Shown: in pieces, positions 22,738 through 30,493 of the stretch
Numbering within the stretch: position 1 is the stretch's first letter
Layout: every line of letters starts with the position of its first letter
Assembly (NCBI RefSeq): GCF_016862075.1
Contig: NZ_BOMG01000130.1
Location: 1 to 41,755 of the forward strand
Origin: Actinoplanes couchii
GTDB lineage: Bacteria; Actinomycetota; Actinomycetes; Mycobacteriales; Micromonosporaceae
Length of the DNA stretch: 41,755 nucleotides
Direction: 5' to 3'
Position numbers and translations under genes: made by a program
The notes under the pieces: generated by a model
What the model was told of the DNA's origin: nothing
The model's input: the letters and a program-made list of their open reading frames with translations, nothing else
Databases searched by the model: none

Positions 22738-24015
22738 TCAGTCGGCGGATGGCGTCATGATGAACAAACTTGTCAGGTGAGCAAGGTCAGCTGTCGGCGT
22801 TAGTTCCACTGTGGTGGCGCCCGCCGCTTTGTCAACGGACGCTCGCCCGATCGTGACAGCGCCGACCTGATCGCTCTGCTGAGAAGGATCCGGCATCAGA
22901 ACACGGTTGGTCTGGTACACCTCGCCGTCTGCCGAAATGTTCTCCATGACCAACTTTTCGCCGGTGCCACGTACTGAACCTGGAACGTCGCTGATGTTCG
23001 TGTACACCTGGCCCGCGAACCCGGTGCTGGTGACGAGTTCGACAGTAGCTTCGCTGCGGGTGGCATCGACTGCCTTGACACGTCCGACCAGTCCTTCGGC
23101 CTCGACGGCCAATTGCCCCGGCAGGACCTCCTGATCCGCCGGATACGACACGACAATCTGGTGGCTGGTTCTGCTGACCACCTCAGCGGATACGGCCCGT
23201 GCGTCACCGTCGACACCGTCTTCACCGGTCACCTCGAACACCTTCGCGGCACTGGCGAACGGCCTATCCGGCTTGACAAACCCCGTGATCGTCGTCGTCT
23301 GCGCGGTCGCAGCGATCGGGAATCGCTTTACCACCAGACGGCTGGTAGGACCGCCCGGATCTTGGGTCATCTCGTCATCAACCGCAGTGCTGGAGACTCG
23401 CAAGGCCGTTACACCCGGCATGGCGACGGCGATGGCGATCGTACTTGCGTTGGAGCCCTGCCCCACCTCGCCGACAGCGCCGGTCAGCCGAGGGCCGACC
23501 AAACTGATCACCTGAGTCTTCACTGGGTCCGGCGCCGGCCGGTCAACACGCATCCGCAAGGCATCCGCCGCGCCGGAGTCGCCAGTGAAGAACGCCAGTC
23601 GCGCGACGCCCAGCTTGTCGTATCCCTGAAGAACGACTACAGCCGAGCCCAGGCGTGGATGGTGTGTCGCGACAAAGGCGCGGACGGCGGTATGCGGGCC
23701 TGTCGAACCAGCCTGATCCCAGACCTCGCTGGCCTCGCTCACCAGGTCAGCGTTTACGTCTCCTACTGGTGACCAGCCCAGGAACGGGCCGTCCGGGGGC
23801 GCCGCGACCAAATGCGGTGTGGATCCAAGTCCGACTACCCGGAACATCGTCACCAATACCGCCAAGCACACCGCGGCCGCAGTGCCGGTGGCGAGACGCC
23901 GCCGGCTACGGAGCCGGTTCGCCTGGCGCATGATCCGGTCCTCATAGCCTTCGGCTGGTGTCACGGACTCGGCCAGGTCCACCAAGCCGTCACGCAGTTC
24001 GGTCGTGTCATGCAT
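22738..24015 (-). CDS. Membrane-anchored partner (anti-sigma-like) of an ECF sigma factor
   Basis: The 425-residue product starts with a short cytoplasmic segment (MHDTTELRDGLVDLAESVT), then an Arg-rich stop and a single membrane helix at about 41-61. The extracytoplasmic remainder is beta-rich. The cytoplasmic part has no HxxxCxxC zinc anti-sigma motif. The ATG at 24015 has AGGAGG 6 nt upstream and overlaps the sigma stop by 8 bp, which fits co-expression at fixed ratio. In SigE-type pairs such membrane proteins usually act as sensors or anti-sigma factors. That role is inferred from position and topology, since the extracellular domain belongs to no family I recognise. Confidence 0.65.
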   Translation of the reverse strand: MHDTTELRDGLVDLAESVTPAEGYEDRIMRQANRLRSRRRLATGTAAAVCLAVLVTMFRVVGLGSTPHLVAAPPDGPFLGWSPVGDVNADLVSEASEVWDQAGSTGPHTAVRAFVATHHPRLGSAVVVLQGYDKLGVARLAFFTGDSGAADALRMRVDRPAPDPVKTQVISLVGPRLTGAVGEVGQGSNASTIAIAVAMPGVTALRVSSTAVDDEMTQDPGGPTSRLVVKRFPIAATAQTTTITGFVKPDRPFASAAKVFEVTGEDGVDGDARAVSAEVVSRTSHQIVVSYPADQEVLPGQLAVEAEGLVGRVKAVDATRSEATVELVTSTGFAGQVYTNISDVPGSVRGTGEKLVMENISADGEVYQTNRVLMPDPSQQSDQVGAVTIGRASVDKAAGATTVELTPTADLAHLTSLFIMTPSAD

Positions 24016-24529
24016 AGCGCACCTCCTGATCAGCGACAGTGCCGGCCTCCACCCACTGCTTCCGCAGGGTCTGCAGGCCTCTCGACGAAAGACTCTTGAC
24101 CGTACCCACGGAACATCCAAGCGCAGACGCCGTGTCCTGCTCGGACAGATCCTCGTAGAAGCGCAACACGACGGCGGCACGCTGTCGCGCCGGCAGCGCG
24201 TTCAGTGCCCGGCGCAGCACGTCCCGTTGTTCCACTCCCATGTACTCGTCACGGGCTTGGCTCTCGACCAGACGACCCAGGGGCTTTTCCCACCAGGACC
24301 GACGCCGCGTCGAGGTCACAAAGGTGTTCACCAGAACCCGCTGGACGTAGTGATCGATACCTTCTGAGCGTTGCAGCCGGGACCACACCACAACTGTCTT
24401 GGCCAGCGTCGTCTGGACCAGGTCCTCGGCCTTCCCTCGATCGCCGCACAGCAGGAAGGCGGTCCGGAGCAGTGACCCGTACCGCGCCCGGACAAAGGCT
24501 GTTACCTCCTCATCCTCGCGCCCGTTCAT
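24008..24529 (-). CDS. SigE-type ECF RNA polymerase sigma factor
   Basis: The 173-residue product has sigma region 2 at about 8-75 (EVTAFVRARYGSLLRTAFLL, then EDLVQTTLAKTVVVW for core binding and -10 recognition). A short linker follows, then region 4 at about 105-160 (LRRALNALPARQRAAVVLRF, then LSEQDTASALGCSVGTVKSL). This is the layout of the actinobacterial SigE-type ECF family. The ATG at 24529 has GGGAGCTG just upstream. It is co-transcribed with its membrane partner. About 60-90 bp upstream on the minus strand are GGCAAC and, 18 nt on, CGTA, a weak candidate for an autoregulated ECF promoter. Sigma factors are uncommon cargo on ICEs. Confidence 0.88.
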   Translation of the reverse strand: MNGREDEEVTAFVRARYGSLLRTAFLLCGDRGKAEDLVQTTLAKTVVVWSRLQRSEGIDHYVQRVLVNTFVTSTRRRSWWEKPLGRLVESQARDEYMGVEQRDVLRRALNALPARQRAAVVLRFYEDLSEQDTASALGCSVGTVKSLSSRGLQTLRKQWVEAGTVADQEVRYA

Positions 24530-25049
24530 CAGCTCCCCGCACCCTCGATCTCGATCCCATGACCACTACTTACGCTCTTACCCCCAGCAAACGTTGCCGT
24601 GGCCCGGAACTTTCTTGTCTGGCATCGTTCGCCGGTTTGGACTTGGCTCTGTCTCCCCATGTCGGTGCCAAGTTCGTCGAGCCGCCACGCTGCGGGTATG
24701 TGCGCCGCGAACTGGCCGGCGGCGGCTACGCCATGCACCGTGTCGAACTACGGCACCGGTTCACCGTTGCAGCCTGCCCCGCCCCTCTGGCCGACAACAG
24801 CAGAGGACAAGCGATCTACTGGCTGAGGATCTGCGCAGCCAGTAGATCGGCGTACTCGCCCCCCGGCGACCGTCCCGCCTGGTCCCGAGCCCAGCACGGT
24901 CACCAGAGTGGCCCGCACTAAAGCCAACCATGACCAATTCAGGTTTTAGGCAACACCGGCGCCGCATCCCACCGGTGGTCCCGAATCATCTTGATCCCTG
25001 CTTCCGATTCCGGAAGCGGAACCAGCGTCAACAGGAGCCGTCAACACTT
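24530..25049. other. Divergent gap between the sigma and excisionase genes
   Basis: This is a 520-bp gap holding the promoters of two opposite transcripts. It contains the perfect inverted repeat at 24812-24849 and the ECF-type promoter candidate mentioned with the sigma gene. Apart from these no gene, tRNA or repeat was seen. Open frames across it lack start signals and have unconvincing composition. Confidence 0.4.
24812..24849. repeat. 14-bp perfect inverted repeat upstream of xis/int
   Basis: CGATCTACTGGCTG (24812-24825) is mirrored by CAGCCAGTAGATCG (24836-24849) with a 10-nt loop. It lies 200 bp before the excisionase start. No T-tract follows on either strand, so a regulator or Xis-binding site is as likely as a terminator. 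Confidence 0.55.
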
Positions 25050-25328
25050 ATGAACCAGCCTCCTGGCTCCCCCGCAACCGCGCTCGTGAACGCAGCAGGG
25101 TGGACACCCACGCGTATCCGTGCTCTGGGGTCCGTCACCGACGTACCTACTGCCGCAGCGATCTTCGGTATCGGCCGGTCCGCTGCCTACGAGCTCGTGC
25201 GACTCGGCAGCTTCCCCGTGCCCATTCTCAGGCTCGGCTCCCGCTACCGGGTGCCCGTCGCGGCGATCCTCGCCGCCCTGCGCATGCCCGTCGATACCGG
25301 CGACGAAGAAATCCGCCGCACGACTTGA
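25050..25328 (+). CDS. Excisionase-like HTH protein
   Basis: The 92-residue product has a MerR/Xis-type helix-turn-helix: VTDVPTAAAIFGIGRSAAYE, then the wing RLGSRYRVPVAAI. Small proteins of this form directly upstream of a tyrosine integrase usually bind att DNA and promote excision. The ATG at 25050 has AGGAG about 12 nt upstream, and the open frame before it is not favoured. It is followed by 96 bp and then the integrase on the same strand, so the two are probably one transcript. The recombination-directionality role is inferred from family and position. Confidence 0.8.
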   Translation: MNQPPGSPATALVNAAGWTPTRIRALGSVTDVPTAAAIFGIGRSAAYELVRLGSFPVPILRLGSRYRVPVAAILAALRMPVDTGDEEIRRTT

Positions 25329-25424
25329 TCAACAGCGGGTCATCGAGCGTGGATCAACACCACGAAATCCGTAGCCCTGCCCCGGCAGGGCCACGCCCGA
25401 CCTACCCGTACCGGAGGAACCACC

Positions 25425-26894
25425 ATGGCCGAAGGCTCCGTCTTCAAACACTGCGGCTGCAAAGACGACGACGGCAAACGGCTCGCCAACCGCTGCCCGA
25501 AGCTACGTCGCCCCGGCGGGGCCTGGCACCCCAGCCACGGCCGCTGGGCCTACCAGCTCGAACTGCCCAAAACCGCAGAGGGCAGGCGCCGCCCGATGCG
25601 CCGCTACCGGTTCGAAACCCGCGACGCCGCCGCCACCGAACGCGACAACGTCCTCGCGCTACTCGCCCTCTCCCGCGCCAACACCGACCTCGCCATCGAA
25701 ATCGGGGACCTGCTCCAGCAACTCAAGCCCACCGATCCACTCCCCGACCGGGACATGATCGCCCGCCGAGTCAAAGCCGGGATCCCCGCCACCACAGCCG
25801 TACTGCTGGGCGACTACCTCCGCGAATGGCTCACCGGCCGCCGCATCGCCGCGGGAACACAACTGGCCTACGACAGCCACATCCGCAACCACCTCGACCC
25901 CCACCTCGGCCACATCCCCATCGAGAAACTCCGGGGCGGGCACATCCAGGCGATGTTCACCGCGATCGCAGACCGCAACATCGCAATCGAGACGGCCCGC
26001 GACAGCGAAGACCCCACCGTGCGCGCCAGCGTCAAAAGTGCACGCACGACCGGCCCCGCCAGCATGCAACGCATCCGCGCCACCCTACGCAAGGCGCTCA
26101 ACGACGCCATCCGCGTGCACCGGCTCATCGAGTTCAACCCCGCCGCCCACGTCGAGCTGGCATCGGGCAAACGGCCCAAGGCCCGGGTGTGGACGGCGGC
26201 AGCCGTCAAACACTGGAAGACCACCGCCCAGCGGCCGAGCCCGGTCATGGTGTGGACCCCCGAACAAGCAGGCACATTCCTCGACTACACCGAAGACCAC
26301 GACATCGTGCTGTACCCGCTGTACGCCCTCATGCTCCACCGCGGACTACGCCGCGGCGAAGCCATCGGCCTGCGCGACCTCGACCTCGACCTCGACCTCG
26401 ACACCGGCACCGCCGTCATCAGCCAACAGATCACCACCGTCGGCTACCAGCCGGTCACCAAAAAGGTCAAATCCGAAGCCGGCGACCGCACGGTGGCTCT
26501 CGACCAGACCACCACCGCGATCACCCGCAGCCACCTCGCGCGCCGCGCCCGCTGGCGACTCGTCAGCGGCCCCGCCTGGCCCCAGACGGGCCTGGTCTAC
26601 GTACAGCCCGACGGCACGCCGTGGCACCCCGACACCATCACCAAACGCTTCGACGACCTCGTCGAGAAGTCCGGTCTCCCACCGATCCGGCTGCACGACC
26701 TGCGTCACTGCGCCGCGACGTTCCTCAAAGCCTCCGGCTCAGACCTGCAGGACATCAAGGAGATGCTCGGCCACTCCACGATCACCATCACCTCGGACAC
26801 CTACACCTCGGTCATCCAGGAACTGGAAACCGAACGCGCCAAAGCCGAGGCCGCCGCAGCCCTGGTTCCGAGGATCACGCGCCGGGCTAGCTGA
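25425..26894 (+). CDS. int: Tyrosine integrase
   Basis: Integrates and excises the ICE at tRNA-Lys. In the 489-residue product an N-terminal SAM-like/arm-binding part (about 1-120) contains CGC and KRLANRCPKL. A core-binding domain lies at about 122-240 (LGDYLREWLTG). The catalytic domain holds R309 (in GLRRGEAIGL), H424 and R427 (HDLRH), H450 (MLGHS) and Y460 (SDTYTSVI), so all key residues are present. A four-fold GACCTC-type run near 26383-26402 encodes DLDLDLDLD, a simple-repeat expansion within the domain. The ATG at 25425 is supported by the domain start and the AACCACC leader, though the Shine-Dalgarno is weak (GGAGG at 25412-25416). A 13-bp hairpin ends the gene. Confidence 0.95.
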   Translation: MAEGSVFKHCGCKDDDGKRLANRCPKLRRPGGAWHPSHGRWAYQLELPKTAEGRRRPMRRYRFETRDAAATERDNVLALLALSRANTDLAIEIGDLLQQLKPTDPLPDRDMIARRVKAGIPATTAVLLGDYLREWLTGRRIAAGTQLAYDSHIRNHLDPHLGHIPIEKLRGGHIQAMFTAIADRNIAIETARDSEDPTVRASVKSARTTGPASMQRIRATLRKALNDAIRVHRLIEFNPAAHVELASGKRPKARVWTAAAVKHWKTTAQRPSPVMVWTPEQAGTFLDYTEDHDIVLYPLYALMLHRGLRRGEAIGLRDLDLDLDLDTGTAVISQQITTVGYQPVTKKVKSEAGDRTVALDQTTTAITRSHLARRARWRLVSGPAWPQTGLVYVQPDGTPWHPDTITKRFDDLVEKSGLPPIRLHDLRHCAATFLKASGSDLQDIKEMLGHSTITITSDTYTSVIQELETERAKAEAAAALVPRITRRAS

Positions 26895-26901
26895 GTAGGT
26901 A

Positions 26902-26940
26902 CTAGGTAGCTCCGAACTCATTCGAACCGGAGCTACCTAG
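26902..26940 (+). terminator. 13-bp perfect hairpin terminator after int
   Basis: CTAGGTAGCTCCG (26902-26914) pairs exactly with CGGAGCTACCTAG (26928-26940) around a 13-nt loop, 7 bp past the integrase stop. ATTCACAATTCTCT follows. It separates int from the convergent tRNA-Lys. Confidence 0.75.
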
Positions 26941-26989
26941 ATTCACAATTCTCTATGATGCGGACAGGGTTTCCGCAGCTCAGAGGCGG

Positions 26990-27030
26990 TGGGCCGCCGG
27001 GGATTCGAACCCCGAACCTAAGGATTAAAA
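26990..27030. other. Probable attachment site within the tRNA-Lys 3' half
   Basis: The tRNA 3' end, including the T-arm and anticodon-stem side, faces the integrase, the standard arrangement for tRNA-targeted tyrosine integrases. The core should be the part of the tRNA that is repeated at the other ICE end, outside this window, so its exact limits cannot be set here. Confidence 0.6.
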
Positions 27031-27061
27031 GTCCTCAGCTCTGCCATTGAGCTAGCAGCCC
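26990..27061 (-). tRNA. tRNA-Lys (anticodon TTT)
   Basis: It folds as a full cloverleaf on the minus strand. The acceptor GGGCTGC pairs with GCGGCCC (one G.T). The D-arm is GCTC/GAGC. The anticodon stem GAGGA/TCCTT has loop CTTTTAA, giving anticodon TTT. The T-arm is CGGGG-TTCGAAT-CCCCG and the discriminator is A; CCA is not encoded. It is intact despite carrying the ICE, because the element restores the 3' end. Everything right of it is host flank. Confidence 0.95.
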
Positions 27062-27139
27062 GCATGGATAGAGTACCGGTGGATGGGCCTTGGGGCCTAC
27101 CGGGATACCCTCATCGGGGTGTTTATGCAGTTCAAGGCG

Positions 27140-27600
27140 CTTATGGCGCGTCAGTTTGAGGGAGTCACGGTCTCCATACCGCAACGGCACCTACCGGGCG
27201 GTCGGCGCGCTCCTGCGCGGCGGCGCCGACCCCGTCGAGACGATGCCGATCCGGGACCTGCCCGGCGACCTGCGCCGTCAGGAACGGCTGGCCGAGCACG
27301 TCGCGGCCATCGAGCAGGCGTTCGGTGCTACGCCGCTGGTCGAGGAGACCGTTGTGTGGCGTGCAGGACCTGGCCGCGTACATCGACTCAAACGCGGTCG
27401 GCACGGCGCGGACCGAGCGCAGCCGCCTGTCGGCCAGCGCGGATTCGCTGGTCGCCGCCCATTTCGATGATGACATGCGCCTGCGCCTGCACGTGCCCGT
27501 TCGGCGCTGGCGCGCTGGTGTGCGCGGGGAATCGTCCTGGGCGGTGAAGAACCGCCGCACGCCACCGAATTGGTAGCGCCCACGTAGAACCGGCAGCCGT
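27140..27600 (+). pseudogene. Decayed ADP-ribosyltransferase (exoenzyme-type) remnant
   Basis: Pieces in different frames line up with an ADP-ribosyltransferase. First comes NGTYRAVGALLRGG with a helical part ending in ETVVWR (27180-27360). Next is VQDLAAYI...LSASADSLVAAHFD with RLRLHVP (27360-27510), where LSASAD takes the place of the STS motif. Last is an ATELV tail after 27555, where the E-x-E loop would be. At least two frameshifts and in-frame stops break it, so it is not functional. It lies directly against the tRNA-Lys on the chromosomal side. The call rests on motif order only; a short unrelated remnant is possible. Confidence 0.45.
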
Positions 27601-27743
27601 AAGGTCGGACACCCGGCAAGAGCGCACGGCGCACCCCTGAGGCGGCGCACCGCACGAGGCGTGGGAGCCCGAATCCCGTCGAGGCGGCGTAAGGGTCGGT
27701 GAAGGCCTGGGGCAGAATCCGCAGCGGCTGGTCGAACTGCTGG

Positions 27744-28139
27744 TCAGCAGGGGTGGGCTGGGGTGTGGCGGTGTCGGCCGGCGGCCAGTAGCTCGTGGAC
27801 TCCTGCTATCAGGGCCGAGTTGGTGAGTGGTTTCAGCCAGGCCCGGCAGGCCAGGGCGGTGGCAGGCCGGGGGTCGCCGGGAAGCAGGGATCCGCTGAAC
27901 ACGGCGACCGGGATCGCGGCCGTCTGCGGGGTGGCGCGGATCGCGGTGCATAGTTGCAGCCCGTCCATGCGGGGCATGTCCAGGTCGGTCAGGATCAGGT
28001 CAGGCAGGGCTGCGGCGGCGGTCGTGAGGGCGTCGAGGCCGTCGGCGGCGGTCAGGACCGCGAGTCCGGCCCGGGTCAGAATCCGGCGCAGGATGTCGCT
28101 GATGTCGGTGTCGTCGTCGGCGATCAGAACGGTGGACAC
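27744..28139 (-). CDS. Single-domain response regulator (CheY-like receiver)
   Basis: The 131-residue receiver domain has no output domain. The acidic pocket is in LIADDDTD, the phospho-acceptor is Asp52 in ILTDLDMPRMDG, and the conserved Thr/Ser position is in VAVFSGS. The conserved Lys is in AWLKPLTN. Such stand-alone receivers relay phosphate or bind partner proteins. The GTG at 28139 gives a normal-length receiver; the frame is open to 28208, and the AAAGG at a 12-nt spacing is only fair support. It lies 161 bp downstream of the STAS gene on the same strand, so it may be part of the same partner-switching or phosphorelay operon. Confidence 0.8.
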   Translation of the reverse strand: MSTVLIADDDTDISDILRRILTRAGLAVLTAADGLDALTTAAAALPDLILTDLDMPRMDGLQLCTAIRATPQTAAIPVAVFSGSLLPGDPRPATALACRAWLKPLTNSALIAGVHELLAAGRHRHTPAHPC

Positions 28140-28300
28140 GGCCCGGGCACGACCTTTCGCAAAGGGTGACATCTGTCGGTTCGACCATGCGCCTTTTTTC
28201 GCCGCCATGGTGACCGGAATGCGAAAGAAGCGGACGATCCATTCCGCGAGTCCCGCAAATGCACTGATTGCGTTGATTCGTGCGTTGAATTCGACCGGGT

Positions 28301-28786
28301 TTAGGAACCGGGAGCAGGATGCTGTTGCGGGCTGGGGATGCCGGGGTGCAGGAGATCCTGTAGTTCCATGATCTGCAGGACGCGCCGGATCATGGGGGTG
28401 GTGTTGTCCAGCCAGAAGACTGCCCCGGCGGCGTTCGCGGCGAGGTAGCCGTCGATCAGGGCGCCGATGGCTTCAGAGTCGAGGAAGGTGACACCGGCGA
28501 GATCGACGACGAGCCGGCCCGGCTGGTCGCGGCGGATGGCGGCGAGCAGGGCGTCGCGTAGTTCGTCGCGGGCCGCGAGGTCGAACTCCCCGGTGAGCAG
28601 GATCAGACTCTCCCGGATCCCGTCGGCGCCCAGCTGGGGGGCCTGTCGGCTGATGGTGAAGTACTCCTGATCCACGAATATTTGTCTACCAGCAAGTAAC
28701 TGCGGATCCGGGGAGATCCGTCTAACGATTCGTACACGTGTCGGTACCACGACACCCGGCTGCGATAGCGCGGGGCGGGTCTCCAT
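28301..28786 (-). CDS. STAS-domain anti-anti-sigma factor (RsbV-like)
   Basis: Anti-anti-sigma proteins bind an RsbW-type kinase to free a sigma factor and are switched off by Ser phosphorylation. The 161-residue product has an N-terminal extension of about 60 residues. The STAS domain follows: LILLTGEFDLAARDELRDAL, then LVVDLAGVTFLDSEAIGAL with the conserved Ser at about 104, and a closing helix IRRVLQIMELQDLL. The ATG at 28786 overlaps the HATPase stop as TGATG, so the two are translationally coupled. That pairing of kinase and substrate is the classic partner-switching unit. The target sigma factor is not visible here. Confidence 0.85.
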   Translation of the reverse strand: METRPALSQPGVVVPTRVRIVRRISPDPQLLAGRQIFVDQEYFTISRQAPQLGADGIRESLILLTGEFDLAARDELRDALLAAIRRDQPGRLVVDLAGVTFLDSEAIGALIDGYLAANAAGAVFWLDNTTPMIRRVLQIMELQDLLHPGIPSPQQHPAPGS

Positions 28787-29214
28787 CAGGTGAGGGGGAA
28801 GGTGGCCCAGATGTGTTTGGTGGTGTCGGTGGCGTACCAGCCGACGGTGAGAGCGAGCGCCTGGGCTAGATGCAGGCCGCGGCCGCCGGCGTTGACCGGT
28901 CGGGTGTCGGCGAGTTCAGGAACGGTGGCGAGGTCGTGGTCGGCGACGTCGAGGACGAACTGGTCCCGAGTGCGCAGCAGCCGGATGACGGTAGGTGGCC
29001 TGCCGTGTCTGATGGCGTTGGTGGCCAGTTCGGTGGCGACCAAAATCATGCGGTCTGGGATGTCGGCCAGACTTTCCCGCGGCGCCGTGGCGTGCTCGTT
29101 GAGCGCCTCGATCAAGCCCGCACGCAAGATGCGCAGCTGATCGGCCGAGTCCAGCACCCACGCCGCCACCTCAGTGGCATCCGGCGGGGGCGGCGACGTG
29201 CGAAGCGAACTCAT
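28786..29214 (-). CDS. HATPase_c anti-sigma factor/serine kinase (RsbW-like)
   Basis: The 142-residue product is a GHKL-type ATPase. The N-box is RMILVATELATNAIRHG, the G1-type box is VLDVADHDLATV, and the G2-type region is GGRGLHLAQALALTVGW. The last strand ends HIWATFPL. RsbW-like kinases phosphorylate a STAS partner or bind a sigma factor; the STAS gene is next to it in a TGATG overlap. It is clearly related to the product of 29773-30288 (shared VATELA-NA-R and TVGWYxTDTTxHIWA-FPL), which suggests a local duplication. ATG at 29214 with only weak upstream purines. Confidence 0.88.
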   Translation of the reverse strand: MSSLRTSPPPPDATEVAAWVLDSADQLRILRAGLIEALNEHATAPRESLADIPDRMILVATELATNAIRHGRPPTVIRLLRTRDQFVLDVADHDLATVPELADTRPVNAGGRGLHLAQALALTVGWYATDTTKHIWATFPLT

Positions 29215-29772
29215 ATGACCAGTGTCGCCCGCAGAGGCCCAGCTTCACGCCGCACTCGTCCCACCAAGATCATTCCCGGGCTCCGGCGGTCCCCGACCGG
29301 ACCCCGCATAACTCCGGCGACAGGCGATGCTTGGCAGCGTTGCGCTGGTGGGCAAGCATAGCGGCACTCGAGCACCGCAGCGGCGGCCGGATCGGCGCTG
29401 ACCGGCACCGGACCGGTGCCTCGTGCAGGCAAAAGCAACGGTGCCGGTGCGGTAGTAGAAGATGCCGTCATCCGCCGGGTGATCAGCGCGAACGCTGCGG
29501 CGACCTATCGCCGGGCCCGGCGGCTCACCATCGTCCACCGGCGGCGGGAACGGGCCTCGACCGGCGGGTGCGATGACGGCATCCGGCTCCCCTCAAATTT
29601 CGCACGAGCGGAGACACCACTCGTCGTTGAAAGAACCGTAACCGACTTAGGGTCTGTCAACGATGCTCCGGGCCGGGTTCACCCGAAAGCCCTTGCGACG
29701 GCAGGCCAAACCATCGCGACGACGTTTACCCAATGGGCCGACACCGATGCGGTGCTGGGCTACGGTGCACGG
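29215..29772. other. Divergent gap between the two HATPase genes
   Basis: This is 558 bp between genes on opposite strands, presumably holding both promoters. A long plus-strand open frame runs into the 29773 gene, but its composition and lack of a Shine-Dalgarno make it unlikely to be its true N-terminus. The segment TAACCGACTTAGGGTCTGTC near 29640-29658 is A/T-richer than its surroundings. No confident promoter, RNA or repeat was seen. Confidence 0.3.
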
Positions 29773-30288
29773 ATGGTCACTGCGCAAGCCAGCCGACCAC
29801 CGGCCGACGCCGTGCCACTGCACACCTGGGTCCTGGGCGACCAGGCGCAGGTGCACGGGCTCGGGGCGGCAGTGCTGTCAGCGGTGACAGAACAGGTCGC
29901 AGCCACAGCGGTGTTCACCTTCGGTGCGGTGGTGGACAAGGTGGTACTGGTCGCCACGGAACTGGCCGCCAACGCCGTCCGGCGGGGATCCCCACCGACC
30001 GTCGTACAGCTGTCACGATGCATGCCGGATCTGATCCTGGACATCGGCGACCACGACACCCAGATGCTCCCGGAATTCGCCGACACTCGCCCTCCCGGTG
30101 CGAGCGGGCTCGGCCTGCGGCTCGCACAGCGCTACGCCCTGACGGTCGGCTGGTACGTCACCGACACCACCCGACATATCTGGGCCCGATTCCCCCTCGA
30201 CGACCGCGCGACCATAGGCCAATCCATAGATCCCCGGCGAACTGACCCGGCCGTGGTTTCCCCCCCAGCAGCAACCCCGGACGGTTGA
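29773..30288 (+). CDS. HATPase_c anti-sigma-type protein, paralogue of the 28786 gene
   Basis: The 171-residue product is a GHKL-type ATPase. The N-box is KVVLVATELAANAVRRG, the G1 position is LILDIGDHDTQML, and a SGLGLRLAQRYALTVGWYV region precedes HIWARFPL. A Pro/Asp-rich tail of about 25 residues follows. The ATG at 29773 has no clear Shine-Dalgarno, and the start is the weakest part of this call. Its strong similarity to the divergent gene at 28786-29214 points to a local duplication with inversion. It may compete for the same STAS partner or serve another one. GHKL-type kinases of this kind are abundant in actinomycetes. Confidence 0.82.
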   Translation: MVTAQASRPPADAVPLHTWVLGDQAQVHGLGAAVLSAVTEQVAATAVFTFGAVVDKVVLVATELAANAVRRGSPPTVVQLSRCMPDLILDIGDHDTQMLPEFADTRPPGASGLGLRLAQRYALTVGWYVTDTTRHIWARFPLDDRATIGQSIDPRRTDPAVVSPPAATPDG

Positions 30289-30493
30289 TCCGAGTCAGCC
30301 ACAACAGACGCCGGCGACGGCGCATACTGCGAGGGCAACCCGGGCGCCGGGACCAACGGCAACGGCCACCACAGAACGTTCCTTCCCGGCTGTACTCGTC
30401 CACTGCCCCCCTACCGCCAGCGGTACTGCACACGGATCACTGCGGGCCCAGGGACCTGAGCAACAGACGACCATCACCTGGGAGAATCGTGCG

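Larger units (their letters stand above)
1..27030. mobile_element. Integrative and conjugative element (partial, left end outside window)
   Basis: Seen: a tyrosine integrase and an excisionase-like gene lie directly beside an intact tRNA-Lys whose 3' end points at the integrase. To their left are T4SS genes (VirB4-, VirD4-, TrbL-, PrgI- and pilin-like), a Replic_Relax protein, DNA methyltransferases and many uncharacterised minus-strand genes. Integrases beside a tRNA 3' end with conjugation genes are the standard layout of ICEs. The boundary on the right should fall within the tRNA 3' half (about 26990-27030). The left boundary, with a second copy of the tRNA 3' end, is not in the window. 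No relaxase of a familiar family was found, so it may lie further left. Confidence 0.85.

Noticed and set aside
24600..24640. ECF promoter for the sigma operon
   Set aside because: GGCAAC and CGTA at an 18-nt spacing were seen but are too weak to list as a feature.
25100..26890. 596-codon plus-strand frame overlapping xis and the integrase
   Set aside because: Pro/Arg/His-rich shadow; the other frame has all tyrosine-recombinase residues.
29416..29772. N-terminal extension of the second HATPase gene
   Set aside because: No homology to the paralogue, no Shine-Dalgarno, and composition unlike a coding frame; start set at 29773.
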